In this document: piece after piece, positions 26,013 to 34,826 of the stretch | Numbering within the stretch: position 1 is the first letter of the stretch | Layout of the letters: every line of letters starts with the position of its first letter | Assembly: GCA_036503065.1 (NCBI GenBank) | Contig: DASXXM010000151.1 | Span: 9,157-73,156, forward strand | Length of the DNA: 64,000 nt | Direction of reading: 5' to 3' | Origin: DATEPR01 sp036503065 | GTDB lineage: Bacteria; Actinomycetota; Actinomycetes; Mycobacteriales; Pseudonocardiaceae | The notes under the pieces: model-generated | Databases searched by the model: none | What the model was told of the DNA's origin: nothing | What the model saw: the letters and a program-made list of their open reading frames with translations, nothing else | Translations under genes and position numbers: made by a program

Positions 26013-27214
26013 TTCGACGGGTGGTCGTCACCGGCATTGGCGCGGTCACCCCGCTCGGCATCGGAGCCGACACGTTGCACCTGGCCGCCGTGCGTGGCGA
26101 CAGCGGGATCGTCGACGGCGTCGGTCGGTGCCGGGACTTCGACGCGGCGAAGCTGCTCAGCCGCCGCGAGGCGCATCGGATGGACCGCTTCAGCCAATTC
26201 GCCGTCGTCGCCGCGGACGAAGCCGTCGAACAGGCGGGCTGGGCCGGCGCGCCGCCGGTGCCGGCCCAGCGGGTGCCGTGCGTGATCGGCACCGCGATCG
26301 GCGGCCTCAGCACCATCGAGTCGCAGCTCGAGACACTGCGCATCGAGGGTGCCGAGTACGTGTCGCCGCTGACCGTGCCGATGCTGATGGGCAATGCCGC
26401 CGCGGCACAGCTGTCGATGCGGTACGGCCTGCGCGGCGAAGCCTCCGCGCTGGTCGCGGCGTGCTCCGGCGGGGCGCAGGCCATCGTGGCGGGTGTCCGC
26501 GCGATCCGCTCCGGCGAGGCCGACGCGGCACTCGTCGGCGGCGCGGAGGCCGCGATCACCGAGTTCACCATGGCGATCTTCACCGCTGCCGGCGCGCTGT
26601 CGCCGAGCGGGCGATCGGTGCCGTTCGACCGGAAGCGGGACGGCTTCCTACTCGGCGAAGGTGCCGGCGTCCTGGTACTCGAAGAGGCCGAGGTGGCGCG
26701 GGCACGGGGCGCCCGGGTGCTCGGCGAGATCCTGGGCTACGGCGTGACGACCGACGCCTACCACGTGACGGCCCCCGAGCCCTCCGGCGTCGCGGCCGCG
26801 GCCGCGGTGCGCGCCGCACTGGCCGACGGCGGGATCGACGCAGGCCAGGTTGCGTACATCAACGCGCACGGGACCGGCACGGCACTCAACGACAGCGCGG
26901 AGGTGAACGCGTTGCGTGCCGCGCTCGGCGACGCGCTCGCCGGCATCCCGATCTCCTCGACCAAGTCGTATCTCGGCCACCTGATCGGCGCGGCGGGCGC
27001 GGTCGAGGCGATCGCGACGCTACAGGCGCTCCGGCACCGGATCGCGCCACCGACGTGCGGACTCACCGAACCCGACGAGGCCCTCGGCGAGCTCACGCAC
27101 GTACCGGCGGCACTGCCACTGGCACGGTCCGGTGCCGACCGTGTCGGGTTGACCAACTCGATGGGCTTCGGCGGTCACAACGTGACCATCGCGATCAGGG
27201 CGTGGGAAAGATGA
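26009..27214 (+). CDS. beta-ketoacyl-ACP synthase II (FabF-like)
   Basis: A 401-residue condensing enzyme of the FabF/KAS II type with an intact Cys-His-His set: Cys in VAACSGGAQ (about residue 150), His in INAHGTGT (about 290), and His in YLGHLIGAAGAVE (about 325). It extends acyl-ACP by decarboxylative condensation with malonyl-ACP. The start is GTG 26009 (VIRRVVVTGIGAVTPLG) coupled to the ACP. A truncated, frameshifted copy of its 5' third lies at 25010. No chain-length partner or acyltransferase is encoded nearby, so malonyl supply must come from primary metabolism. Confidence 0.94.
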   Translation: MIRRVVVTGIGAVTPLGIGADTLHLAAVRGDSGIVDGVGRCRDFDAAKLLSRREAHRMDRFSQFAVVAADEAVEQAGWAGAPPVPAQRVPCVIGTAIGGLSTIESQLETLRIEGAEYVSPLTVPMLMGNAAAAQLSMRYGLRGEASALVAACSGGAQAIVAGVRAIRSGEADAALVGGAEAAITEFTMAIFTAAGALSPSGRSVPFDRKRDGFLLGEGAGVLVLEEAEVARARGARVLGEILGYGVTTDAYHVTAPEPSGVAAAAAVRAALADGGIDAGQVAYINAHGTGTALNDSAEVNALRAALGDALAGIPISSTKSYLGHLIGAAGAVEAIATLQALRHRIAPPTCGLTEPDEALGELTHVPAALPLARSGADRVGLTNSMGFGGHNVTIAIRAWER

Positions 27215-28209
27215 GCGTAGACGTCAGCGACTTGCCGAGACAGCTCAATTGGCCGATGCCCGAGCCGGAACTGCTCGGGATGCGCAACACGACAACCGTC
27301 GATCGGCGCCTCGCGCACAAAGAATCCACCGAACAGGTGTTCATCAACGACGTGGCGCGCGACGGTGAAACGCTCGTCGCGCTCGGTGAACTACCGCGGT
27401 CGCACCGGTTCTTCAATGATTCCGCGATACCGCGCTACGACGCGTTGCTGCTCGCCGAGTTCATTCGACAGGGTGTCGAGGTCATCGCACACGCGTTGCT
27501 CGATGTGCCGCTGACCAGCCAGTTCGTCCTACGTTCGGTAGAACTGGAGCTGGTCGACCGACAGGCGACGGTGATCGGTGACCGGGCGATGCCGGTTGTC
27601 GTCGCGCTGCCCGCCAGTCAGGTGCGGCGCAATCGCGGCGGCATGGCATACGCGGCGACCGGGCCGGTGTACTGCTTTATCGACGGCCGCCCGGCCGCGC
27701 GGTTCGGCGGCAAGGTCGGATTCCTGGCCTGTGACACCTACGGCGAAATCCGTGCGGCCGCACCGCTCGGCGTGCCGGGTGGCTCGGTTGCCGCGTGCGA
27801 GCCGCGGGCCGTCGGCAGGCAGTTCCGGGAGAACGTCTTCATCGGCAGGCCGTGGGGATATCCGCGCGGGGCGAAGTGCCTTGTCGTGCCGCGGCCGCAT
27901 CCGGCCTTCTTCGACCGGCCGCTGGACCACTACCCCGGCATGATGCTCGCCGAGGCGGCACGCCAACTGGCCGCGAGTTCGCTGGCCGCGGACGCGCACG
28001 TCCCGATCTCGTCCGTGTGCACGGACTATGCCGCCATGGACTTCGTGTCCTTCGCCGAACTCGACACGTCGCCGACTTTGACGGTGGTCGACTGGATCGA
28101 CCTTGACGACGGCGCCGAGCTGACGGTCACCGCCCGGCAAGGCGCCCGCACCATGTCGACGTACACCTTCCGGATGTTCCACGACGACTACAGCGAGGAT
28201 CGGTCATGA
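27211..28209 (+). CDS. AfsA-family A-factor biosynthesis hotdog protein (AfsA-2)
   Basis: A 332-residue AfsA homologue, the same length as AfsA-1 at 18881 but clearly diverged. Repeat one: KESTEQVFINDVARDG, LPRSHRFFND and LLLAEFIRQGVEVIAH. Repeat two: PHPAFFDRPLDHYPGMMLAE, then AARQ, which keeps the canonical DHxPGM motif altered in AfsA-1. Known AfsA proteins transfer a beta-ketoacyl group from ACP to dihydroxyacetone phosphate. It is coupled at both ends by ATGA overlaps with the ketosynthase and FabH-like genes, so its acyl donor is most likely the product of these enzymes. Confidence 0.9.
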   Translation: MSVDVSDLPRQLNWPMPEPELLGMRNTTTVDRRLAHKESTEQVFINDVARDGETLVALGELPRSHRFFNDSAIPRYDALLLAEFIRQGVEVIAHALLDVPLTSQFVLRSVELELVDRQATVIGDRAMPVVVALPASQVRRNRGGMAYAATGPVYCFIDGRPAARFGGKVGFLACDTYGEIRAAAPLGVPGGSVAACEPRAVGRQFRENVFIGRPWGYPRGAKCLVVPRPHPAFFDRPLDHYPGMMLAEAARQLAASSLAADAHVPISSVCTDYAAMDFVSFAELDTSPTLTVVDWIDLDDGAELTVTARQGARTMSTYTFRMFHDDYSEDRS

Positions 28210-29180
28210 CGGCGATCGTGTCCGGGGTCGGCGCCGCGCTGCCCGAGACGGCAGTGGACAACGACGCGTTCGGGGCGCTCGGCGTCACCGATGAGTGGAT
28301 CGTCGGCCGAACCGGGGTTCGGCGGCGCTACTGGCTCAAGCCGGACGAGCGACTTGTCGACCTCGCGGCGGCGGCGAGTGCGACCGCACTGGCCGACGCC
28401 GGGGCCGACGCCGCGGACGTGGACTTCGTGATCGCCGCGACGACGACACCCGACCGCGTCTCACCGGGACTGGCGCCCGAGATCGCCCATCTGCTCGGCA
28501 TTCCGCGGGCCGGCGCGGTCGATATGAACGGGGCGTGCACGGGCTTTCTCTATGCCCTGGACTATGCGCTGAATCGGGTCGAGGCCGGCTCCGCGGATCG
28601 CATTCTCGTCATCGGCGCCGATGCCATGTCACGGATCACCGACGAGTCCGATCGCAATACGGCGGTGCTGTTCGGCGATGCCGCGGGGGCGGTCGTGGTC
28701 GAGGCGGCACGGGGCGCCGCTTGCGACGGCTGCGCCCAGTACCTGTCCTTCGGATCGGCGGGCGAGCACGCCGATTCGCTGTGCGTGGACCGGGAAACCG
28801 GGGTCGTGCGAATGGACGGGGGCGAGGTCTACGCGTACGCCGTTGACGCGATGGCGAACGAGATCGAGGCGGTGCTGCTCGCCTGTGAGGTCGAACAGGA
28901 CGATGTCGACCTGCTGGTGTGTCACCAGGCCAACAGCCGGATCGTCAACGCCGTCGCGCGGCGACTGAAATGGGGCGTCGACCGCGCCGCCTGTTACGTG
29001 GATCAGTTCGGGAACACCTCGTCGGCGTCCATTCCGGTGGCCATGTGGCAGGCGCAGGCCGACGGCAGGCTCAAGCCGGGGCACCGGGTCGGGCTCAGCG
29101 CCTTCGGGGCCGGATTCACCTGGGGCGCGGGCGTCATCAACTGGAAAGGGTGCGGTCACGCGGGTCAGCAGGCCGGCTGA
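28206..29180 (+). CDS. beta-ketoacyl-ACP synthase III (FabH-like)
   Basis: A 324-residue KAS III enzyme with Cys in MNGACTGFLYAL (about residue 113), His in LVCHQANSRI (about 240) and Asn in QFGNTSSASIP (about 270). KAS III starts chains by condensing an acyl-CoA primer with malonyl-ACP. The next genes encode a 2-oxoacid dehydrogenase E1 and a lipoyl protein, so the primer may be their acyl product, delivered as CoA ester or directly from lipoate. ATG 28206 overlaps the AfsA-2 stop. Thirty-nine bases separate it from the E1 alpha gene. Confidence 0.93.
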   Translation: MTAIVSGVGAALPETAVDNDAFGALGVTDEWIVGRTGVRRRYWLKPDERLVDLAAAASATALADAGADAADVDFVIAATTTPDRVSPGLAPEIAHLLGIPRAGAVDMNGACTGFLYALDYALNRVEAGSADRILVIGADAMSRITDESDRNTAVLFGDAAGAVVVEAARGAACDGCAQYLSFGSAGEHADSLCVDRETGVVRMDGGEVYAYAVDAMANEIEAVLLACEVEQDDVDLLVCHQANSRIVNAVARRLKWGVDRAACYVDQFGNTSSASIPVAMWQAQADGRLKPGHRVGLSAFGAGFTWGAGVINWKGCGHAGQQAG

Positions 29181-29219
29181 TCAGAAATAGCCCAGCACAG
29201 ACCGAGGGAGCGGAGTGAA

Positions 29220-30284
29220 GTGCTTAATCTGGATCACCTGAACGGCTCGGACCACATGCCCGGTTCGACGGCCGCAACCGCGTTGTCGGTCCGCGATGAC
29301 GAGGAGACGATACTGCTGCGCGGCTACCGGGCCATGGTCATCGGCCGCCGGTTCGACCAGCAGGCGACCAACCTCGCCAAGCAGGGTTATCTTGCGGTGT
29401 ATCCCTCGTCGTACGGACAGGAAGCCTGCCAGATCGGCGCGGTGTCGGCACTGCGTGCGACGGACTGGCTGTTTCCCACGTATCGCGACTCGATGGCCAT
29501 CGTGACGCGAGGCGTCGACCCGGCGCAGACCCTGACTCTGCTGCGCGGTGACTGGCACTGCGGCTACGACCCGGCAGCCACGCGCACCGCGCCGCACTGC
29601 ACGCCACTGGCCACCCAGGCATCGCACGCCGTCGGGCTGGCCATGGCGGCGCGACTGGCGGGTGACGACACGGTTGCCGTCGTGCTCTGCGGCGACGGCT
29701 CCACGAGCGAGGGCGACTTCCACGAGGCGGTCAACCTGGCGGCCGTGTTCGCCGCACCCGTGGTGTTCCTGGTGCAGAACAACGGATATGCGATCTCGGT
29801 CCCGCTGGCCAAGCAGACCAGGGCGCGCTCGCTCGCGGCGAAGGCGCCCGGCTACGGCATCCCGGGGGTCCAGATCGACGGCAACGACCTGCCCGAGGTG
29901 TACGCGGCGATGACGGCGGCCGTCGAGTTGGCGCGCGGCGGTGGCGGGCCCACCCTGATCGAGGCGATCACCTACCGCGTCGGACCGCACACCAACGCCG
30001 ACGACCCGTCCCGCTATCGCGACGAGGCCGAGGCACTCGCGTGGCGGCGCAAGGACCCGATCGATCGGCTCGGCGCCACCCTGCGCGCACGTGGCCTGCT
30101 CGACGACGACCTGCAGCAGGCGATCGACGCCGATGCCGAGGAGTTCGCGGCACGGACCCGGCGCACGGTGATCGAGTACCCCGCGCCGACGGCCGCGGAG
30201 ATGTTCGCGCACGTGTACGCCGCGTTGCCACCACACCTGGCCGAGCAGGCCGACCGCTACGGCCGCGAAGGCGGTGCCGCATGA
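29220..30284 (+). CDS. 2-oxoacid dehydrogenase E1 component, alpha subunit
   Basis: A 354-residue thiamine-diphosphate-dependent E1 alpha. The ThDP motif runs LCGDGSTSEGDFHEAVNLAA to QNNGYAIS (about residues 157-188), and FPTYRDSMAIVTRGVDP is typical of pyruvate/branched-chain enzymes. With the beta subunit it decarboxylates a 2-oxoacid and reductively acylates lipoate. GTG 29220 follows GGGAGCGG. The substrate cannot be read from the sequence. The chorismate mutase at the operon end would fit an arylpyruvate, while branched-chain oxoacids are the usual substrates for primers in this phylum. Confidence 0.92.
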   Translation: MLNLDHLNGSDHMPGSTAATALSVRDDEETILLRGYRAMVIGRRFDQQATNLAKQGYLAVYPSSYGQEACQIGAVSALRATDWLFPTYRDSMAIVTRGVDPAQTLTLLRGDWHCGYDPAATRTAPHCTPLATQASHAVGLAMAARLAGDDTVAVVLCGDGSTSEGDFHEAVNLAAVFAAPVVFLVQNNGYAISVPLAKQTRARSLAAKAPGYGIPGVQIDGNDLPEVYAAMTAAVELARGGGGPTLIEAITYRVGPHTNADDPSRYRDEAEALAWRRKDPIDRLGATLRARGLLDDDLQQAIDADAEEFAARTRRTVIEYPAPTAAEMFAHVYAALPPHLAEQADRYGREGGAA

Positions 30285-31300
30285 CAACGGATGTCGCGTC
30301 CACTGTGGACGTCAAGCAGAGGGTTGCCACGGTTTCCATGGTCAAGGCGATCAACACCGCGTTGCGCGACGCGATGCTCGCGGACGACCGCGTGGTGATG
30401 TTCGGCGAGGACGTCGGCCGACTCGGGGGCGTGTTCCGGGTGACCGAGGGACTTTCCGCACGGTTCGGCGATGAGCGCTGTTTCGACACGCCGATCGCCG
30501 AGGCCGGGATTCTCGGCGCGGCGATCGGTATGGCCGTCTACGGCGCCCGGCCCGTGGTGGAGATGCAGTTCGACGCGTTCGCCTACCCCGCGTTCGAACA
30601 GATCATCAGTCACCTGGCCAAGATGCGGAACCGGACGCGGGGCGCGCTCAGCACGCCGGTCGTCGTGCGGGTGCCCTACGGCGGCGGCATCGGCGCGGTG
30701 GAGCACCACAGCGACTCGTCCGAGGCCTACATGACGCACACTCCCGGGCTGCACATCGTGACACCGGCCACGGTGTCCGACGCGTACGGCCTGTTGCGGC
30801 AGGCGATCAGGGGCGCGGACCCGGTGCTGTTCTTCGAGCCGAAGCGCCTGTACTGGGACACCGAGGAACTCGCGTTGCCGGTCGAAGTGGAGCCGATCGG
30901 CCGGGCCGTGGTACGCAGGCCCGGCACCGACGTCACCCTGATCACGTACGGGCCCGCGCTGCCGCTGGCGCTGGCGGCCGCGGACGCCGCCGCGGAGGCC
31001 GGTTACGACGTGGCCGTGGTCGATCTGCGGTCGCTGGTGCCGTTCGACGAGGACACCGTGTGCGATGCGGTGACGAAGACCGGTCGCGCCGTGGTGGTGC
31101 ACGAGGCATCGGGATTCGGCGGGTTCGGCGCGGAGGTGGCCGCTCGGGTGACCGAGCGGTGCTTCAACTATCTGGAGGCGCCGGTGCGCCGGGTGACCGG
31201 ACTGGACGTGCCGTACCCGCCGCCGCAGTTGGAACGCTTCTACCTGCCGACCGTCGGCCGAATCCTGGACGCCATCGCGACCACGTTCGGAGATTCGTAA
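30281..31300 (+). CDS. 2-oxoacid dehydrogenase E1 component, beta subunit
   Basis: A 339-residue E1 beta. Markers are MFGEDVGRLGGVFRVTEGL (about residues 38-56), DTPIAEAGILGAAIGMA, the EMQFDAFAYPAFEQI segment, and the C-terminal transketolase-like domain with VVDLRSLVPFDEDTV and HEASGFGGFGAE. It pairs with the alpha subunit to form the alpha2beta2 decarboxylase. The ATG overlaps the alpha stop (ATGA), so subunits are made in balance. Confidence 0.93.
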   Translation: MTTDVASTVDVKQRVATVSMVKAINTALRDAMLADDRVVMFGEDVGRLGGVFRVTEGLSARFGDERCFDTPIAEAGILGAAIGMAVYGARPVVEMQFDAFAYPAFEQIISHLAKMRNRTRGALSTPVVVRVPYGGGIGAVEHHSDSSEAYMTHTPGLHIVTPATVSDAYGLLRQAIRGADPVLFFEPKRLYWDTEELALPVEVEPIGRAVVRRPGTDVTLITYGPALPLALAAADAAAEAGYDVAVVDLRSLVPFDEDTVCDAVTKTGRAVVVHEASGFGGFGAEVAARVTERCFNYLEAPVRRVTGLDVPYPPPQLERFYLPTVGRILDAIATTFGDS

Positions 31301-31812
31301 TGGATCGCCTGACCGAATGCGTGTTCCGGCTGCCCGATCTCGGCGAGGGCCTGGTGTCCGGCGAGATCATCGAATGGCTCGTCAAGGTCGGCGAGCAGGT
31401 CGAGGTGGACCAACTGGTCGTGGTGGTCGAGACGGAGAAGACCACCGTCGAACTGCCGATCCCCTTCGGGGGAACGGTGGTTCGGCTGCACGGCGAGCCC
31501 GCGGACCGGCTGCCGGTCGGCGCGCCGCTGGTCACCATCGAGGCGGCGGAAGTCCCGGACCGGCCGGCGAGCGCGATCACCCATCTCGTCGGGCAGGGTC
31601 CGAACCTGGCTGCCGCGGACGCCGACGACCGGCTGGCCGGCATTCGCAGGCTGCCGCAGAAGACACAGCGCGAGCGTGTCGCGGCATCGCCCGCGGTGCG
31701 CCGACTGGCCCGCGAACTGGACGTGGACCTGAGCGGCGTCGTCGGCACCGGTATGGGCGGCGCGATCACGAAGGACGACGTGTCCGCCGCGAGCCGGAAT
31801 GCCGAAAGCTGA
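31300..31812 (+). CDS. truncated E2: lipoyl domain plus peripheral-subunit-binding domain
   Basis: A 170-residue protein with an N-terminal lipoyl domain (RLPDLGEGLVSGEIIEWLV, lipoyl-Lys in VVVETEKTTVELP, about residue 47) and, after a flexible linker, a peripheral-subunit-binding domain (ASPAVRRLARELDVDLSGVV and GTGMGGAITKDDV, about 128-163). It ends there. The roughly 230-residue acyltransferase core with the catalytic HxxxDG motif of normal E2 proteins is absent, although the gene is neatly coupled to both neighbours (TAATG before, TGATG after). It could be a swinging acyl-lipoyl carrier that hands the acyl group to another enzyme, or rely on a chromosomal E2 core. Confidence 0.9.
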   Translation: MDRLTECVFRLPDLGEGLVSGEIIEWLVKVGEQVEVDQLVVVVETEKTTVELPIPFGGTVVRLHGEPADRLPVGAPLVTIEAAEVPDRPASAITHLVGQGPNLAAADADDRLAGIRRLPQKTQRERVAASPAVRRLARELDVDLSGVVGTGMGGAITKDDVSAASRNAES

Positions 31813-32267
31813 TGGCGACCTTCGACAGCATCGACGCGCTGACCGCGGCCGTTGGCCAGACGCTGGGCACCACCGAGTGGCAGGTGGTGTCGCAGGAGCG
31901 AATCCGGGCGTTCGCGGACGTCACGGGTGACCATCAGTGGATTCATGTGGACGAGGAGCGTGCTCAGGTCGAGAGCCCGTTCGGCACGACGGTCGCGCAC
32001 GGGGCGCTCACGCTGGCGCTGGTGCCGGTGTTCGTGGGCGAACTGGTCCGGGTGCCCGGCGCCAGCATGGTGGTCAACGGCGGACTGGAGCGGGTCCGCT
32101 TTCGCGCGCCGGTGCCGGCAGGGGCCAAGGTGCGCGGAATGGTCAAGCTGCTGAGCACGGTCGAACTGGCCGACGCGACGCAGGTGGTCGCGCGGGCCAC
32201 CGTGCAGGTGTACGGGGAACAGAAACCGGCGTGCGTCGCTGATCAGGTGATGGTGTTGCATGACTGA
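31812..32267 (+). CDS. MaoC-like dehydratase (hotdog hydratase)
   Basis: A 151-residue single hotdog MaoC/(R)-specific enoyl hydratase. The hydratase motif reads FADVTGDHQWIHVDEERA (Asp and His near residues 41 and 46), followed by FGTTVAHGALTLALVP. It interconverts 3-hydroxyacyl and enoyl thioesters. ATG 31812 shares its first base with the previous stop, and the gene overlaps the enoyl-CoA hydratase start by eight bases. With FabG it gives the reduction-dehydration half of a chain-building cycle; no enoyl reductase is seen. Confidence 0.92.
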   Translation: MATFDSIDALTAAVGQTLGTTEWQVVSQERIRAFADVTGDHQWIHVDEERAQVESPFGTTVAHGALTLALVPVFVGELVRVPGASMVVNGGLERVRFRAPVPAGAKVRGMVKLLSTVELADATQVVARATVQVYGEQKPACVADQVMVLHD

Positions 32268-33093
32268 CGAACCCGCGGTGCGCCGCGAAACGTTCGGTTC
32301 CGTGGTGTTGCTGACGATGAACCGCCCGGCACGCGGCAACACGTTGGACGCCGAGGTACTCGACGGACTCGTCACGCACACCACCGAACTGGTCGACGAC
32401 GACAACGTGCGCGCGCTCGTGCTGACCGGCGCGGGCGAGCATTTCTCGCTTGGCGGCGCGCTGACCGATTTCGAGGAAGCGCTGTCCGGCGGTGCACACG
32501 GTGCGCTCAGGTACTGCAAGGAACGCACCGAAGCGCTGGCGACTGTCGTGTTGAATCTGTTCGACATGCCGTTTCCGGTGATCGCCGCGGTGAACGGGCA
32601 GGCGGCCGGCGCCGGTTTCTCCCTGACGCTGGCCTGTGACCTTCGGATCGCTGCCCAGCACGCAAAGCTGCATTTCGCGTACGGCTCGCTCGGGGCGTCC
32701 ACCGACGGCGGGATGAGCTGGCTGCTGCCCAGGGTGGTCGGTCCGGCTCGAGCACTGGCGCTGCTGCTGGAACAGCCGATCATCCGGACGCCACGGGCCA
32801 GGCAGGAGGGTCTGGTCACCGAGGTGGTGCCGGCCGCGGAATTGCGCGACCGAGCATTGCGAATGGCGACGGACCTCAGCCAGAACGCGCGTCATTCGGT
32901 CACCGCGGCAAAGCGGCTCGTGCATGCGTCGGCGTTTGCCACGCTGGCCGAGCACATGCGAGAGGAACACCGTACGTTCGGCGACGGCCTGCTCGGTCCG
33001 GACATGCGGACCGCGCTCGCCGCTCGTCGGATCGGCGAGATGCCTTCGTTCGGTCTATCTGGAGGAAGCGATGAGTATCAGCCAGTCCGATAA
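32260..33093 (+). CDS. enoyl-CoA hydratase/isomerase (crotonase family)
   Basis: A 277-residue crotonase-fold protein. The oxyanion-hole segments are GEHFSLGGALTDFEE (about residues 64-78) and AAVNGQAAGAGFSLTLACDL (about 109-128), followed by LGASTDGGMSWLLPRVVG. Members hydrate, isomerise, hydrolyse or decarboxylate acyl thioesters. The usual second catalytic acid region reads STDGGMSW, typical of isomerase-like subgroups. It overlaps MaoC at the start and the chorismate mutase at the end, so it is a full member of the operon. Confidence 0.9.
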   Translation: MTDEPAVRRETFGSVVLLTMNRPARGNTLDAEVLDGLVTHTTELVDDDNVRALVLTGAGEHFSLGGALTDFEEALSGGAHGALRYCKERTEALATVVLNLFDMPFPVIAAVNGQAAGAGFSLTLACDLRIAAQHAKLHFAYGSLGASTDGGMSWLLPRVVGPARALALLLEQPIIRTPRARQEGLVTEVVPAAELRDRALRMATDLSQNARHSVTAAKRLVHASAFATLAEHMREEHRTFGDGLLGPDMRTALAARRIGEMPSFGLSGGSDEYQPVR

Positions 33094-33355
33094 CATGTCA
33101 GCCGCGCCGGCCGACATTACGGACCTACGCGAGGAGATCGACCGGCTTGATTCGGAGATCCTGCGGTTGGTGAAGCGCAGGGCGGCGGTGTCGCAGGACA
33201 TCGGTCGGCAGCGGATGGCGTCCGGTGGTACCCGGATCGTGGTCAGCCGGGAAATGGCGGTGCTGAATCGGTATCGCGAGCTGGGGCCGGAAGGTCGACA
33301 ACTGGCCATGGCGCTGCTGACTCTTGGCCGCGGTCGATTGGGACGAGTCCTGTAA
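33071..33355 (+). CDS. chorismate mutase, AroQ-delta type
   Basis: A 94-residue all-helical chorismate mutase that rearranges chorismate to prephenate. DLREEIDRLDSEILRLVKRR, then AAVSQDIGRQRMASGGTR and SREMAVLNRYRELG, closely match the actinobacterial intracellular AroQ-delta enzyme (Mycobacterium tuberculosis Rv0948c type), including the C-terminal LGRGRLG. That class is weakly active alone and is boosted by complex formation with class II DAHP synthase; only a dead fragment of such a synthase is in this locus. ATG 33071 follows GGAGG and overlaps the hydratase gene. A terminator follows. Its presence points to an arylpyruvate-derived building block, by inference. Confidence 0.9.
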   Translation: MSISQSDNMSAAPADITDLREEIDRLDSEILRLVKRRAAVSQDIGRQRMASGGTRIVVSREMAVLNRYRELGPEGRQLAMALLTLGRGRLGRVL

Positions 33356-33363
33356 TGTCGAGG

Positions 33364-33406
33364 TTGGTGGTTGTCGAGACCGAAAGAGTATCTTGACAAC
33401 CACCAA
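33364..33406. terminator. operon-end hairpin
   Basis: A perfect 12-bp inverted repeat (TTGGTGGTTGTC and GACAACCACCAA) with a 19-base loop lies between the chorismate mutase stop and the convergent hypothetical gene. It probably ends both transcripts. Confidence 0.7.
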
Positions 33407-33424
33407 CAATCGCCCAAGAGGACG

Positions 33425-34042
33425 TTACCCGACACCGCCATTCCGCAGAGCGTCGAGCACGTCGAGGTAGCCATCGCCGGCACGCCACAATGCATCGGCG
33501 ACGGGCTCCAACTTGCCGGGGCTCCAACGCCGTTCGTCATAGTCCCGACTGCGCCCACGCAGCGCCGCCAGGCTCACCCCGAGCTCGTCGTCCAGCCGCG
33601 TACGCAACTCCGCCGCCGTCGGGGCCGGCAGGCGAACCGACTCGGCTCGTCCTTCCCGCAACGCCGCGATGGTCTCCTCGGCGACCCCACTCGCTGAGTC
33701 CCACACGAGCGCGGGCCGGTCGACGTAGTGGTTCCAGATCGGCGCGTGGACCGATCGCCACAGGGGCACGATCGGATTCTTGGCCAGTCGGGTGGCGTAG
33801 GCCCACTGCTGACCACCGGATGGCTCGCCCAACCACGGAACCTCGTCGACCGGCAGGTCAACGCCCAAAGCCACGGTGACCGCCTCGATGTCACCGACGG
33901 CACCCAGGATGTCGCCGACCGCCCACAGTTGGACGACACGCACCGGGAAGATCGACCGTGGCTTGGTGATCATCTCCGCGCAGGTCTCCGCCAGCGTCTC
34001 CACATGATGGACAGCGCGGCTCCACTTCACCCGACCCATCAT
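33425..34042 (-). CDS. conserved hypothetical protein
   Basis: A protein of about 205 residues without signal peptide or membrane helix. It resembles a conserved actinomycete family of unknown function that I recall only by its pattern: an N-terminal RVKWSRAVHHVETLAETCAE, then FPVRVVQLWAVGDILG, many conserved tryptophans (WLGEPSGGQQWA, LWRSVHAPIWNH) and a C-terminal RRWSPGKLEPVADALWRAGD. ATG 34042 is preferred; an in-frame GTG at 34069 would extend it by nine residues. It follows the GntR gene closely on the same strand and may be cotranscribed. Confidence 0.75.
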   Translation of the reverse strand: MMGRVKWSRAVHHVETLAETCAEMITKPRSIFPVRVVQLWAVGDILGAVGDIEAVTVALGVDLPVDEVPWLGEPSGGQQWAYATRLAKNPIVPLWRSVHAPIWNHYVDRPALVWDSASGVAEETIAALREGRAESVRLPAPTAAELRTRLDDELGVSLAALRGRSRDYDERRWSPGKLEPVADALWRAGDGYLDVLDALRNGGVG

Positions 34043-34075
34043 GCCCGCCACCGGAACAGCCGGGGCCACCGGGCC

Positions 34076-34771
34076 CTAGGCGTTGCTGCCCAACAGGTTG
34101 GCGCGGACCGTGGTCAGGTGGGCCTGCATGGCCGCGACGGCGGCAGCACTGTCCCGGGTGCGCAGTGCATCCACGACCAGGTGATGTTGTGCGCGGTAGT
34201 GCACCCGCCGCTCCGTCGAATCGTTGCGTCGCTTCAGATCTCCCCAGAGCTGGCCGTGGCGGGCGGTCTCGACACAGGCGTACAGGCGCAGCAGCAACGG
34301 ATTGTGGCTGGCCGCCATCAGGCATCGGTGCAGCGCCAGGTCCCACAACTCGAAATCGGCGTAGGTGTCCGCCGACTCGCCACCGACCAGGCAGCGTCGC
34401 ATCTCCTCGAAGTCGCGGCCGGTCGCTCGTGCCACGACGATCGGCATGGCCTGGGGCTCCAGTAGCAGCCGGACGGTCATCACGTCGGCGGGGCCGACGT
34501 CGGTGACGTCGACGAGGCCGTCCGTGTCGTCCGAGTCGGCGATCGGCTCGAACCGGCGGATGAACGTGCCCCGGCCCACCTCGCGGGAGATCGCGCCTGC
34601 CGCCTCGAGCCGGGCCAACGCGTGCCGGACGACCGTGCGACTCACGCCGAGGTCGTCGGCGAGGGTGCGCTCGGTGGGCAGCCGGCCGCCGACTCGCCTA
34701 CCGGCGTCCTCGGCCTCGCGCAGGATGCGGCGCGCGAGTTCGTCACCGTTGAGGTCTGCCGGGGTGCGCAA
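34076..34771 (-). CDS. GntR/FadR-family regulator
   Basis: A 231-residue GntR regulator of the FadR (FCD) subgroup. The winged helix is at the N-terminus (GGRLPTERTLADDLGVSRTVV, then RHALARLEAAGAISREVGRGTF). The C-terminal all-helical FCD domain holds the metal/ligand residues (DFELWDLALHRCLMAASHNPLL, about 130, and HYRAQHHLVVDAL, about 195). It is divergent from the FAH-family enzyme and importer, with a 9-bp palindrome in the gap. A repressor released by a carboxylic acid or aromatic breakdown intermediate is the usual mode. Confidence 0.92.
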   Translation of the reverse strand: MRTPADLNGDELARRILREAEDAGRRVGGRLPTERTLADDLGVSRTVVRHALARLEAAGAISREVGRGTFIRRFEPIADSDDTDGLVDVTDVGPADVMTVRLLLEPQAMPIVVARATGRDFEEMRRCLVGGESADTYADFELWDLALHRCLMAASHNPLLLRLYACVETARHGQLWGDLKRRNDSTERRVHYRAQHHLVVDALRTRDSAAAVAAMQAHLTTVRANLLGSNA

Positions 34772-34826
34772 CGCGCCTCCATTCCGTTGTGCTGAACCAA
34801 TTCTACCAATGTGGCCGGGTGCGCCC

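Noticed and set aside
29220..31812. Acetoin dehydrogenase operon (AcoABC)
   Set aside because: The E2 lacks a catalytic core, no E3 is present, and the neighbours are ketosynthases and AfsA, so a catabolic acetoin role fits poorly.
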